Shown here: piece by piece, positions 34,501 through 45,254 of the stretch
Layout: each line of letters starts with the position of its first letter
How positions within the stretch are numbered: position 1 is the stretch's first letter
Assembly (NCBI GenBank): GCA_015179125.1
Contig: WHVA01000212.1
Span: 62,001-126,000, forward strand
DNA length: 64,000 nt
Direction: 5' to 3'
Source: Gautieria morchelliformis
Lineage: Eukaryota; Basidiomycota; Agaricomycetes; Gomphales; Gomphaceae
Position numbers and translations under genes: made by a program
Notes under the pieces: model-generated
The model's input: only the letters and a program-made list of their open reading frames with translations
The model's database searches: none
Told to the model about the DNA's origin: nothing

Positions 34501-35573
34501 GAATGTGTCTACATCAGACAAGATAAGGACTCAATCGAAGTCATATCAGTATATGTGGACGACTTCGGACTATTTGCTGATTCCAAAGGAGGGATGGTTA
34601 AGCTCAAGGGGGAGCTCCATGGAAAATTCCCTTTAACAGATTTAGGAGAAATGAAGAAAATCTTGGGAATTAGGGTTGAGAGGAATAGGGATGAGGGAAC
34701 ACTGATCATGTCTCAAGGACATTACATCAACATCATACTCGATCGATTTAACATGGCTATGGCACATTCCGTATCTACACCCTACACAAAATGATCAAGC
34801 TCACAACACCTATGGACTCAACAGGTCCAACTGCCGAAGTACCCTACGCTAAAGCAATCGGATCACTAATGTATGCAGCACTCAGCACGCGACCTGATTT
34901 GGCCTTTACCGTACAACATCTGAGCCAATTCACTACTACTTACGGAGCCGAGCACTGGACGGTGATCAAGCACGTGCTCAGGTACCTCAAGGGGTCACGT
35001 GATGACGGCATAACCTTCCAATGAGACACTGGTCTCGACCTCGAAATATTCATTGACTCGGATTATGCTAATAGAAATGACGCACTGTCTATTAGTGGCT
35101 ATGTAGCTATACTAGGAGGAGGAGCCATCGCATGGAGCTCAAAGAAACAGCGAACGATCGTGTTATCTACTACGGAGGCCGAATACATGGCACTTACCGA
35201 GGGCGCCAAGCAATTGATCTGGCTGAGGCGCTTCATCGAGGAGCTAGGAATAGATCAAGCCCAGCCCACGTCACTTCGATCAGACAATCTAGGCACCATT
35301 ACACTATCACATGACGCAACGTATCATGCGCGTACCAAACATATCAATATTGCATATCATTTCATCCGTGAGAAAGTGGCCTCTCACGAGGCATCACTTA
35401 CGTACGTACCGACGAAGGAGAACGTAGCGGACATATTTACGAAGGGACTGGACTTACACCAACATAGGTATTTATTAGGGAAATTAGGATTTTGCCGAAG
35501 GGACTTCTCGCTGAGGGGGAGTGTTAGTAATCGGGACGATGATACGGCCGAGGCAGAGCCGGCATGCACTTAG
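31548..35573 (+). pseudogene. gag-pol: Copia-1 gag-pol polyprotein, broken
   Basis: Order typical of Ty1/copia: Gag with zinc knuckle CRNCGKKGHYVKDC (about 32230), protease ADSAATTHI (about 32420), gag-pre-integrase WHRILGHVN ... CKACIQGK, integrase with DLTV, RLDNGGEYV and NGIAERLNRTLLEHAR, reverse transcriptase with the catalytic VYVDDFGLF (about 34550), and RNase H with STTEAEYMAL. Compared with copia-2 there is a stop at 31893-31895 (CGA to TGA), a 2-nt deletion near 33690, a 1-nt deletion near 34782 and a stop at 35022-35024 (CGA to TGA). Both stops are C-to-T at CpG. The frame runs into the 3' LTR and stops at 35573. It cannot make a complete polyprotein. Confidence 0.93.
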
Positions 35574-36443
35574 CCAGAAGTTCGAGATCGCTCTCGACCC
35601 CGGGATGCTGGTGCACCGGCACGGCATTTGCACAGCATCAGCTCGAAGGATTAGTAATATAGGAACATCATATTTAGTATATAAGGACAGACGATCTTGT
35701 ACAGATCTGTTACGACAGTTCACTTCCGACTTCCGACCCTCAGTTCCGCCACACCTTCCGCCCCTCCGATATTTCTGCAACACATTCTGCCCCTCCGATA
35801 TTTCCGACATTCCGCCCCTTGTACATTTCCCTTGTTCTTTCGACTCTATTACTCGGACCCACCGGACCCGTTTCATCGTTCATCAAAACCACATATCCGG
35901 TCACCCTTGTAGTTCATTGTCAGATATGTTTTTCCGACCCCTTGTTCTTTTGCCATTGTTCTACCTTACCCTGAACCCCCCTTGTAGTCCCATTGTTTCC
36001 CAATAGTTAGTTCCCACGCATTGTCTACTCGACTTCCGCTTCCTCTGGAATTTGTTTAGTATCATATCATTACCTGTTGTCTCAGCTCTTTGTATAAAAG
36101 CCTGTCATGTATGTCTCTCTTTCTGCAATCAGATAATCACCTTCGATACTTGATTTCCTTCGCTCCATCTCCTGTTCTTAGCACAGCGAGTCTAGCAAGA
36201 TCTCAGTCTCTCTCCACCTTCCGTCTTCCGCCTTCCGCCTCAGTTCCGACTCAAGTTCCGACCAAACCTTTGGCTCAGGACGTTCCGACTTCCAACTCAG
36301 TTCCGAAATACTTAGGACGATAGTTCATCGGGGGCGCAACCTATAAGTTGAAGCTGCTGTCCTTTCCAGTTCCGACTTAGTGGAAATCTCGATACGTAAC
36401 AAGATCATAATATAACAGATTATCATTACTCCTTCGTTCCACA
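35522..36443 (+). repeat. Copia-1 3' LTR, interrupted
   Basis: Begins TGTTAGTAATCGGG right after the purine tract GCTGAGGGGGAG and ends CGTTCCACA at 36443. It is split after 35707 by a solo gypsy-1 LTR and resumes at 36407. Confidence 0.92.
35703..36406 (+). repeat. Solo LTR of the gypsy-1 family, nested in the copia-1 3' LTR
   Basis: 35708-36401 (694 bp) starts TGTTACGACAG and ends GATACGTAACA, flanked by the 5-bp duplication AGATC (35703-35707 and 36402-36406). It matches the gypsy-1 LTRs in reverse orientation. It is about 40 bp longer because a segment with CCGCCCCTCCGATATTTC is duplicated near its start. Confidence 0.93.
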
Positions 36444-36448
36444 CGTAT

Positions 36449-36899
36449 GTGGCATTAATATTTCATGAATTCAGGCGGGTTCTGCAGAATTACACAGCCA
36501 CTAGCAATCCACCTGCAACTGAACACTAAGAGCGTACATCATTTCGAATTCAACGAGTCTCGAATGTGAAACTAAAACGTTAGTTGGTCCTATTCAGCCT
36601 ATGGCTGGTACATTTGGACGTCACAATGGAGTCAGCGGAAACCCGTGGGAGTCCTGAATTTACATTACTTATGTATGTATCCTCAAGGACATATATTTCC
36701 GCTTGATTCCCACTAAGTGTTGGTAGGCAAAAACTCTATGTACTTTCCCATGCGGAAATCTGTCGTGTCCTAAGGCTTGGGTGCCCCGGACCCAGAGGCG
36801 CGCGTGACTCTAGCTCGCGTTCACATTGTGCTAGCGAATTTTGCCTTCCTCTAAGCTCTATCCATCATCCACGTTGTTTCTTTCATTCTGTTGTACGTC
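36449..36899. other. Unique DNA between copia-1 and copia-3
   Basis: About 450 bp without a supportable gene, RNA or repeat. It represents the host DNA in which both elements landed. Confidence 0.4.
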
Positions 36900-36904
36900 A
36901 TGAG

Positions 36905-37079
36905 TGAAGAGAGTAGATGATGGTTGTGGATAAAGATGATAATATTCGACCAGCGAGTCTCAGAAAAATATACAGCGCCTGTAACTACTGTAACTAAGGG
37001 ATTCGGTAGGAGATGGAAATGGGAACCACAACCACGAGTGACCACAGGATGACTAACGGTTGAGCAATGGTATTCAACA
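36905..37079 (-). repeat. Copia-3 3' LTR
   Basis: 175-bp LTR, TG...CA on the plus strand (TGAAGAGAG ... TATTCAACA). It matches 52675-52841 except for an 8-bp indel near its end. The minus-strand polypurine tract CTCGGGGGGTC adjoins it at 37080-37092. Confidence 0.88.
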
Positions 37080-37135
37080 GACCCCCCGAGCGAAACAAAT
37101 CAAAAGGAAATATGATGGGATACAGGAGGGGATGG

Positions 37136-39259
37136 TCACAACATGCCTAATTTATGAATCAAGAAATGGTGTTGAGCCAAAGGCAGGGCCTTCGTGAAAA
37201 CGTCGGCGACGTTCTCAGCGGACCTGACATAGGTGATCTCGGCGTCACCGTGATCGATGAGCCTGCGGAGCCAATGCCCCTTGACGCGGAAGTGCTTGGT
37301 GCGGGGGTGATGGGAAACGTCCTGGAGGTTGGAGATCGTCTGCATGTTGTCGCAGTAGATATGGATCGGTCCGGCAAGGGGCAGCCCAAGTTCCTGGAGG
37401 AAATGGCGGACCCAAAGGGCGTGCTTGGCGCCAGGGATCAAGGCCATAGACTCGGACTCAGTCGTCGACAGAGCGATCCGGGTTTGCTTCTTAGATACCC
37501 ACGTGGTAATACAGCCGTGATAAAAGCAGATAAAACCCCCCACAGAATGGGAGTCAGCTAGACCCGTGAAGTCGGCATCGGAATAGATCTCGATGAGGGG
37601 AGTGGAGGACGAGCGGCGCAACACAACGCCTGCGTCGCGAGTGCCCTTCAAATAACGTATAACGCATTTAACCGCCGTCCAGTGAGCCTCACTGAAGTCA
37701 TGTGTGTGTTGGCTCAGCTGCTGGACGGCGAGCGCGATGTCGGGGCGGGATCCTAGAACGGTGTACATCAAGGAGCCGATCGCTTGGGCGTAAGGTGCGT
37801 CTGGTGTGGGACCACCATCAGGGCGTGGCTCGAGGGTTTTGATGTCATGCAGGACAGGAGTGTTGACTGGCGGTGCTTCATCCAGATTGAAACGCTGGGC
37901 AATGACATCGATGTAATGGCCTTGGGAGAGTTTAATGAAATCGCGATTTGGATTGATCTCGACCCTGATCCCGAGGATCTTGAGCATCTCGCCAAGGTCC
38001 TTCATAGTGAAATTAGAATGGAGGAGGGTTTTAACACTCGCCATCAGCGTCTTAGAACTAGCAAAAAGACTGAGGTCGTCGACGTAAATAGTGATGATGG
38101 TGAGCCGGTCGCCGGTCTTTTTGTAGAAAACGCAGTCATCTGCGTGACACCGCGTGAAACCGTCATTGAGCAAGACCGTCGTGAGCTTCTTGTACCAGGA
38201 GCGGCCTGACTGCTTCAAACCGTAAATAGCCCGGTGCAATTTGAGCACGCGACCCGAGACATCGTCAAAGCCGTCCGGCTGGCGCATGTATATCTCCTCA
38301 TCTAGAGTAGAATTAAGATATGCGCCTTTGACATCCATCATCTCGATCTCCCATCCCTTTTGGATGGCGATAGCGAGGATGAGCCGGAGGCTGTCTAATT
38401 TGACAACCGGTGATGTGACCTCAAAATAATCCATGCTGGGTCGTTGCATGAACCCCTGAGCAACGACCCTTGCTTTTCCGAGGTCAAATTTCCCTTCTGC
38501 ATTAGTCTTAGCCGTGTACACCCATCGGCTGCCTACCATGTTCTTCCCCGCTGGTAACTCAGCCAGCGTCCACGTGCCCACCTCCGCATGCTGCTCCATC
38601 TCAGTCTCCATGGCTTTCTGCCATATTGGGTAATCTGGGTGGCGCAGCGCCTCTGCATAGGACGCGGGCTCTGTCACGATCTCCGTCGCTGACAACGCCC
38701 GCTCTCCCTCATGCATGTGGCGGTAATCAGGCACGGGTCTACCCGCGATCCTGGTGCTGCGCCTCGGATCCGCCTTCGGTTCCACAGCCACAGGCACAGC
38801 AGCGGCCTCGACTGGAGGCGCGGCAGCTGAAGCGGGGGCCGGGACCAGCTGGGCGGCCCTGGTGGTGTTCCCTGCAGGCAGCCCAACCACCAGGTTGTCA
38901 TCCTCAGGGACGGGATGAATGGCGTTGTCAACGTCATCGAAGATGACATTGCGGGAGGTCTGGATGTGGCGCATGTGTACATTGTAGAAACGCCAAGCCT
39001 TAGCATTAGGTGCGATGCTGGTAAAAATGTGTTGCTCGGATTTGGGCTCTAATTTAGTACGACGCTGGTCCGGAACTTGGACCCAGCACTTTTTACCGAA
39101 TTCTTCCAACCTCCCGATGTCAGGTTTCTTGCCAAAAAAGGCCTCGAATGGCGTCATGTCTGCGCCAAGGGCTCGAGTGGGCGTCCTGTTCTTGATATAA
39201 CAGGCGTAGGCGATGGCTTTGGGCCATAAGATCTTGGGTGCTTGTTTCGCAAAGATCAT
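37136..39259 (-). CDS. pol: Copia-3 pol, 3' part: integrase tail, reverse transcriptase, RNase H
   Basis: Uninterrupted 707-codon frame, cut off at its start by gypsy-2. It begins within the integrase (AKQAPKILWPKAIAYACYIKN, the GKKPDIGRLEEFG segment) and has an Ala/Pro-rich linker. The copia reverse transcriptase follows, with SRWVYTAKTN, QGFMQRPSMDYFEVTSPV, MMDVKGAYLNSTLDEEIYM and the catalytic IYVDDLSLFAS (about 38070). RNase H has YSDADFTGLADSHSVGG, STTESESMAL and CDNMQTI. It ends at the stop 37136-37138. No mutation was seen in this half. As a separate piece it has no natural start, because the first Met used by a naive call lies at the insertion duplication. Its upstream half is at 45255-47092. 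Confidence 0.93.
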   Translation of the reverse strand: MIFAKQAPKILWPKAIAYACYIKNRTPTRALGADMTPFEAFFGKKPDIGRLEEFGKKCWVQVPDQRRTKLEPKSEQHIFTSIAPNAKAWRFYNVHMRHIQTSRNVIFDDVDNAIHPVPEDDNLVVGLPAGNTTRAAQLVPAPASAAAPPVEAAAVPVAVEPKADPRRSTRIAGRPVPDYRHMHEGERALSATEIVTEPASYAEALRHPDYPIWQKAMETEMEQHAEVGTWTLAELPAGKNMVGSRWVYTAKTNAEGKFDLGKARVVAQGFMQRPSMDYFEVTSPVVKLDSLRLILAIAIQKGWEIEMMDVKGAYLNSTLDEEIYMRQPDGFDDVSGRVLKLHRAIYGLKQSGRSWYKKLTTVLLNDGFTRCHADDCVFYKKTGDRLTIITIYVDDLSLFASSKTLMASVKTLLHSNFTMKDLGEMLKILGIRVEINPNRDFIKLSQGHYIDVIAQRFNLDEAPPVNTPVLHDIKTLEPRPDGGPTPDAPYAQAIGSLMYTVLGSRPDIALAVQQLSQHTHDFSEAHWTAVKCVIRYLKGTRDAGVVLRRSSSTPLIEIYSDADFTGLADSHSVGGFICFYHGCITTWVSKKQTRIALSTTESESMALIPGAKHALWVRHFLQELGLPLAGPIHIYCDNMQTISNLQDVSHHPRTKHFRVKGHWLRRLIDHGDAEITYVRSAENVADVFTKALPLAQHHFLIHKLGML

Positions 39260-39749
39260 TGTAAGGGCAACCCTGGCTGGTTGTGGAGATCACACTACCA
39301 CACAACTGACAAGGGGAAATCCAAAGTATGTATAAATGAACAGAGCATACAAGAGAGGGGATTCTCACCTGACAAGGGGAAATCCAAAGAGAAAAGTCTA
39401 AGGACCCCCAATGTCAGCGAGCCCGTATTATACTACGCTGCGCAGCCAGGGACAACACTTGGCACCTGCCATCAACCCTGCATCTCCCTGACCACCCTGA
39501 CCCTTGATCGACCCTTGATGCCACCTATTACGCGAGTTGCTTGATTTCCGACACTGTTCCAAGAGTGGAAGTCGGAAATTGGAGTGGAACTGGCGAGGCG
39601 AACAGAACTGGTGGAAGTTCTCCCAGAAGCGGAATCATTTCCGAAAGCGGAGGCGGAGATGGAATCGGAACCGGAACCGGAGTCGGAAATGGAGTCGGAA
39701 CTGGGTGTGGTGTCGGAAATGGAAATGGAAAACAGGGTGTCCCCTGACA
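39260..39749 (-). repeat. Gypsy-2 3' LTR
   Basis: 490 bp, with a 63-bp tandem-type insertion (about 39317-39379) absent from the partner LTR. The pol frame runs into it, ending at 39472 with a Ser-Asp-rich tail. The minus-strand polypurine tract GAGGGGGGTGA is at 39750-39760. Confidence 0.92.
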
Positions 39750-42700
39750 TCACCCCCCCTCTAGCGTGCTGCGTCCTCGAAGCACGGGACACGAGGGATT
39801 GAAATGCCAGTGAGCGGATTCGGCGAGGGGCACCAGGGTGTGTCCTATAGAACTCACGGAGTTTGTCTGGAGCCGAAACATCTTGCTCTGGGACCCACGA
39901 ATTCTCCTCGTACCCATACCCTTCCCATTTCACAAGGAATTGGAGTCGTCCTCGCACAAACCGGCTGTCCAGGATCCGTTCCACCACATAGTGCTCTTCC
40001 CCATCTACAATTTCCGGCAGAGGTGGCGGACGAGCCTTCCGACCTGGAATTGGGTCCTCAAGCATAGGGAGTAACTTCACCACGTTGAAGACGGGGTGGA
40101 GGCGGGACATGGACCCGACTTGGCTTCCGCAAGGGTGGAGTCCATGCGGTCCCGGAACTCATTGACCGTCTCGAGTCGGGAGTCAGCCTGGCGTGGCTCG
40201 AAGCCCATCCGCGGGTGTCGTCCGGAGTCAAGCATGAAGGGAGTCTGTTGTGTGGCGGAATGTACATGGTTGTTGTATTGGAATTCCGCCAGTGGAAGTA
40301 ACTCATCCCAGTCATCCTGCCTCTCATTGACAAAGAGGCGGAGATATTGCTCCAACTCCTGATTGACCCGTTCCGTCTGTCTGTCACCCTGCGGATGGTA
40401 TGCTGTGGTGGTAGCCAGCTTTATGCCGAGCAGGCGGTAGAGCTCCCGAGTCAGTTCCGCGACAACTGCGGACCTCGGTCGGAAACAACTTGCTTCGGGA
40501 GCCCATGCAACTTCCAGACATGTGCAAGGAACAGGCAGGCCGCTCCGAGGGCTGTGATCATCGTGTGCGTCGGAATGAAGTGGGACACCTTGCTTACCGA
40601 ATCCACGACATTCATGATTGCGTCGTAGCCATGAGACTCTGGGAGTTCAACGATGAAGTCGACACTGATGGTGTCCCAGCGGGATTCGGGAATCGGGAGC
40701 GGAACAAGTTCTCCGACGGGCGGACGTCGTTGTGCTTTAGTTCGGAGACAAAGGTCACATGTCTTCACGTACTGTCCAATGTAGCGGGACATCTGGGGCC
40801 ACCAGTAATTCTGAGCCACTAACTCTAGCGTCTTCCACCTGCCAGCATGCCCAGCGACCCGTGTGTCATGGTGCTGGGACACGATGCAGCGGCGGAGGTC
40901 CGCCCCACCTGGAACGTAGACCTTGCCTCTGAAGTGGAGCAGTCCATCACGTTCCGACCATTCCACTGCCCATACAGACCGTGAGTGCCCTTTCCGAAGT
41001 TCCTCCACTGCCTTCACCACCGACTCCTCCTTCTCTCCATTCCGGTACTGCCTCCGGATATCCCGGAGCATTTCTGCTTCCACCCCAACTGCAGTCACTC
41101 CCTCTAGGGCACGGATTGCAAAGAGACTTGGGCGGAGCAGTGTCATATCCGCGTTGTCTCCACTTCCGCTTCCGTGATCCGCACGGCGGGATAGGGCATC
41201 GGGCTTGCCCATGGTGCGGCCGGGGCGGTGGTGGAGCATGAAGTCGAACCGGGACAGGTGTAGGGACCACCATGCTTGTCGTCGGTTCAACTTCTTAGAC
41301 GTGCGGAAATACTCGAGGTTCTTGTGGTCTGTCCAGATCTCAAATGGGCATAGAGCACCCTCAAGGAAGTGTCGCCACTCCTCCAGCGCTCGGATGATTG
41401 CCAGCATCTCCTTGTCATGGATCTCATAGTTCCGCTCGACCGGACTAAGGCTCTTAGAGAAGAAGGCAATCGGATGCCACCCCCCACCATCTTCCGGTGA
41501 CTGTTGTGACAAGACCACTCCGGTAGCTGTGTCGGAAGAATCCGCCTCGACTCGGTAAGGGCGAGAGTCGTTGGGAAAGATCAGGACCGGGGCAGAAGTG
41601 ATCAGCTCTTTGAGTTTGTCGAAGGAGGCCTGTTCCGGCTCTCCCCACCGTCATCCAACCTCCTTCTTGGTGAGGTCAAAGAGGGCACCGGCATGGCAGG
41701 AGAAGTCCTTGATGAACCGCCGGTAGAAATTGACAAACCCAATGAAGGACTGGACCTCCTTCTTGTTCCGCGGCACGGGCCAATCCGACACACCGGAAAC
41801 TTTGACTGGGTCCATTTCCACCTTTCCTTCCGACACAATCACCCCAAGATACTCTATCCGCGTCCGCTCAAATTCGCACTTTTCCGGCTTGAGACACAGG
41901 TTGTACTCCCGGAGCCATTCCAGCACTCTCCACACGACTTCCCGATGTTCGGACATTGTTTTTGTGAAGATGAGGATGTCATCGAGGTAGACGCAGACAA
42001 CCCCTTCTGCTATCATGTCACGGAAAATGTCATTCATCATTGTCTGGAATGTGGCGGGACTGTTGGTGAGGCCAAAGAACATGACCTGCGGCTCAAAGAG
42101 TCCTCGGTTGGTGCGGAATGCGGCCTTCCACTCGTCTCCCTCTCGGATCCGAACATTATTGAAGCCCCAGCGGACATCCAGCTTAGTGGAGTACCTTGCC
42201 CCGTGGAGTTGTGTGATTAGTTTGGAAATGAGTGGAATGGGGTACCGGTTCTTGATTGTGATCGCATTCAAGGCCCGGTAATCCTGCACAAGTCTGAGCG
42301 AGCTGTCCTTCTTCTTGATGAAGAACACCGGAGATGCCATGGGTGACTTGGAGGGGCGGATCCTCCCTGTACGGAGGTTTTCCGCAAGGAATGCATCGAG
42401 CTCTACCTGCTCCTTGGGTGACAGCGGGTAGACCTTGCAGTTGGTGGGCTTTGACCCAGGCTCCAACTCGATGGCGTGGTCCCACAGCTTCCGTGGAGGC
42501 AGGGCATCAAACGACTCCTTGGAAAAGACGTCCTCGAACTCCCGCAGGTACTCTGGAATTTCCGCCTCCACTCTATCATGCTTCTTGGAGGCTTCAGCAA
42601 GGTGTTGCGAAATATTTCCGGTGGCGCGGATGTGTTCCGCTTCCGGCGGAAGGTTTACGTACAGCAAGCGCTCCCCTTCCGCCAGAGTGTCTTCCGGGCC

Positions 42701-43477
42701 GAGTCGGATGACGTCGGAGTTGGAATCGGAATCGGAATCGGGATTGGGAGTGGGATCCGGTTCAAATTCCGCTTCCGAGTCTTCTTTTGCAAGCAGTGGA
42801 TGGGGGCCAGAACGACATGTCTGTATGAGCCGTTCGGTCTTCCGCTGCTCCTGGCGTTCCTTCCGCACTTCCGACCGGCACATGTGACACTTGGCTGGAC
42901 ATCAACTCATCAGTACCTTCCGAGTCTGCCAATTGATCTCCGGGTTGTGCTCCTGAAGCCAGGTAAACCCGAGGATGATGTCTTGCTTCCCCAAGCTGGT
43001 GACTGCAAAGGAAGTGCGTTCTGAGTGCCCATCGTAGCGGAGAATTGTGTCTACTATCTCCGTGATGGACCCTGCCTCATTGGGGCTTCCATCCACATTG
43101 AACACCGGGATTGCACGTTGCAACTTCCGCGTGGTCAGTCGGTTCCGTTCCACATAGTCCCAGTCTATAAACTGACCAGTGGCCCCGCAATCGACAAGGG
43201 CGGGTCCGGATTTGACTTCCGCCGTATCCGCCGTCTGGATCTCCACCTTAATGACTAGTGACTTGGGGAAAGGGGTGGCAGCGACAACATAGCGCTTCGG
43301 AAGGTGTTTCTCCCAAGGGCGGATGCGGGATGGACGGGGTGTCGGATTTGGTTTTTGTGTGACTTTATCCGGTGGGTCTGTACGAAGTGAGGGGAGTGGG
43401 GGCTTTTCATTCTCTACTTCAAGACAGGCAAACCGGTTATGTACAGGCAGCAGGGGCACACATCTCACCCGCTGCAC
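39472..43477 (-). pseudogene. pol: Gypsy-2 pol: protease, RT, RNase H, integrase, chromodomain; broken
   Basis: Protease: LVDCGATGQFID (Cys where Ser/Thr is usual). RT: VCVYLDDILIF (YLDD variant, about 41985). RNase H begins VEADSSDTATGVVLSQ. Integrase: HHDTRVAGHAG, CDLCLR, VDFIVELP, VSDRG and QTERVNQELEQYLR. The chromodomain has QFLVKWEGYGYEENSW near 39900. Defects: an in-frame TGA at 42902-42904 between protease and RT (a CGA-to-TGA change would explain it), an in-frame TGA at 41651-41653 after RT, a 1-nt loss inside integrase near 40452, and loss of the whole stretch between integrase and the SRLHPVFNV motif at about 40110. That stretch normally holds the GPY/F-type module. A non-autonomous copy. 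Confidence 0.92.
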
Positions 43478-44640
43478 GTCACAAAATCCGACGCATCCTC
43501 CGCTTCCGGTGGATCATGTTCCGCATTTTCGGAAACCTCTTCCGCAGAGGGCACTCCGCTTATGTCCGCAAGTGCGAGGAACTCTGGAAGGAGCTCGAGT
43601 TTCTCCTCTGTGGTCATAAGCCGGATATCAAAGGCTTGGGGGCACTCGCGAGCATAGTGGCCTGGTTGTCGGCATCGGAAGCAGGTGATAGTTCCGTGGC
43701 CTTTTCCGTGCATGTGGTCAACATCCATCGGGGCAGGGCCACTCTTCGAGGGAGGAGGGCTATGGTTCCTAATAGGAGCAGGCGGAGCAAGCGTCGGAAA
43801 TAGTTTCCGCATGGGAATGAATGCACTTCCGGGTTTTGGCACAGGTGGAGTAGGACGAGTGGAACTGTGTGTCATGTTCCGGCTTGTCTCCACGAAGGCC
43901 TCATTTGCTTCCCTGTTCCGGGACACCCTCTGCGCAGCTTGGTACCACCCTTCTGGGTCATCGAAATCCGGAGCTCCATCCCCAAGCAGCGCAACTTGGT
44001 TCTGGAGTGTCGGATCAAGTCCTCGTCGGAATTTGATGACGATCGTCTTGTCGTCGTCATACTCCGCAAGGTCGATGAGCTCCTGGAAACGATCGATGTA
44101 GTCATCGATCGGATCCTTGGCCTGGTACCAGCTGGTCCCCTCGAGCTTCATAAGGGCTGTGAGCTGCTCGTTTTTCAGGCAGAACTGGTCGGAAAATGTT
44201 TTCTTGAAGGCGTCCCAGTCCCGGAAGTAGTTCCCCTTGCCCTTTGCTTCATGTCGGATCACCTTGTTTGCAAAACGGGCTGCGCGGTCCGACTTGAAAA
44301 AGGACAATGCCCAGTGAATCCGAGCCTGGTCGTTCGGAAAGAGGTCTCCGACAATTGCGAAGTAGATGCTGCATGTGTTGAAGAATGCGCGTCCCTTCTC
44401 CCGATCTCCGTCAAAGTCCACCGGAGTTGCGGGTTTGACCTTTGCTAACTTCGCGGAGACCCTCTCTTCCGCTACTTCAGCTTTTCCGAAATCCGGATCG
44501 TCCAGCATTTCATTTCCACCACTTTGTGGAATATCTAACTTAGCCAAAATCGCTTGCAAGGCTGTTTCAATCGCGTCGGTCTTCATCCGGTTCCGCGTCA
44601 GTTCCTCCTCCATATTCCGAAGACGATCGTCCGGATCCAT
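43465..44640 (-). CDS. gag: Gypsy-2 gag
   Basis: Capsid/nucleocapsid protein. The same frame is open into the LTR, but the first ATG is at 44640 (MDPDDRLRNMEEEL), giving 391 aa. An N-terminal coiled-coil-like segment is followed by the gag core (FFNTCSIYFAIVGDLFPND, FRDWDAFKKTFSDQF), a Pro-rich linker, and a zinc knuckle CFRCRQPGHYAREC (CX2CX4HX4C). It ends at TGA 43465-43467. The pol frame lies at -1. The codons TCG GAT TTT just before the end form a G GAT TTT heptamer, a plausible slippery site. Gag looks intact, unlike pol, so this copy could still make particles. Confidence 0.88.
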   Translation of the reverse strand: MDPDDRLRNMEEELTRNRMKTDAIETALQAILAKLDIPQSGGNEMLDDPDFGKAEVAEERVSAKLAKVKPATPVDFDGDREKGRAFFNTCSIYFAIVGDLFPNDQARIHWALSFFKSDRAARFANKVIRHEAKGKGNYFRDWDAFKKTFSDQFCLKNEQLTALMKLEGTSWYQAKDPIDDYIDRFQELIDLAEYDDDKTIVIKFRRGLDPTLQNQVALLGDGAPDFDDPEGWYQAAQRVSRNREANEAFVETSRNMTHSSTRPTPPVPKPGSAFIPMRKLFPTLAPPAPIRNHSPPPSKSGPAPMDVDHMHGKGHGTITCFRCRQPGHYARECPQAFDIRLMTTEEKLELLPEFLALADISGVPSAEEVSENAEHDPPEAEDASDFVTCSG

Positions 44641-44827
44641 GTCGGAAGGAGAAATATGGGACGGGATTTCCGGGGTTGGGAGCTCAACGTAAGAAGAGGG
44701 GCTGTCGTACGCTGTGTGTGCGGAAGAGGTCGCGATCTCCGAGTCGCTGTCTCCGATTCCAAACGCACCTATGGCGAATGCAACGCGCAGAACGACCGCC
44801 GGTCCTCTAGGGGAGAGACTTTTCTGC

Positions 44828-45254
44828 TGTAAGGGCAACCCTGGCTGGTTGTGGAGATCACACTACCACACAACTGACAAGGGGAAATCCAAAGAGAAAA
44901 GTCTAAGGACCCCCAATGTCAGCGAGCCCGTATTATACTACGCTGCGCAGCCAGGGACAACACTTGGCACCCGCCATCAACCCTGCATCTCCCTGACCAC
45001 CCTGACCCTTGATCTACCCTTGATGCCACCTATTACGCGAGTCGCTTGATTTCCGACACTGTTCCAAGAGTGGAAGTCAGAAATTGGAGTGGAACTGGCG
45101 AGGCGAACAGAACTGGTGGAAGTTCTCCCAGAAGCGGAATCATTTCCGAAAGCGGAGGCGGAGATGGAATCGGAACCGGAAGCGGAGTCGGAAATGGAGT
45201 CGGAACTGGGTGTGGTGTCGGAACTGGAAATGGAAAACAGGGTGTCCCCTGACA
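44828..45254 (-). repeat. Gypsy-2 5' LTR
   Basis: 427-bp LTR, the shorter of the pair. The minus-strand sequence after it (GCAGAAAAGTCTCTCC) did not match a tRNA end that I recognise. Confidence 0.92.

Larger units (their letters stand above)
31250..36448 (+). mobile_element. Copia-1: Ty1/copia element, degraded, with a solo gypsy-1 LTR in its 3' LTR
   Basis: Plus-strand element 31255-36443 flanked by the 5-bp duplication CGTAT (31250-31254 and 36444-36448). The 5' LTR is 31255-31458 (204 bp; its first base changed so it reads GG instead of TG). The 3' LTR is 35522-36443 but split by a 694-bp solo LTR; without that it is 223 bp. It is closely related to copia-2 at 60117 onward. The region 30924-31249 before it is the 3' flank of the FAD gene and contains nothing else. 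Confidence 0.92.
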
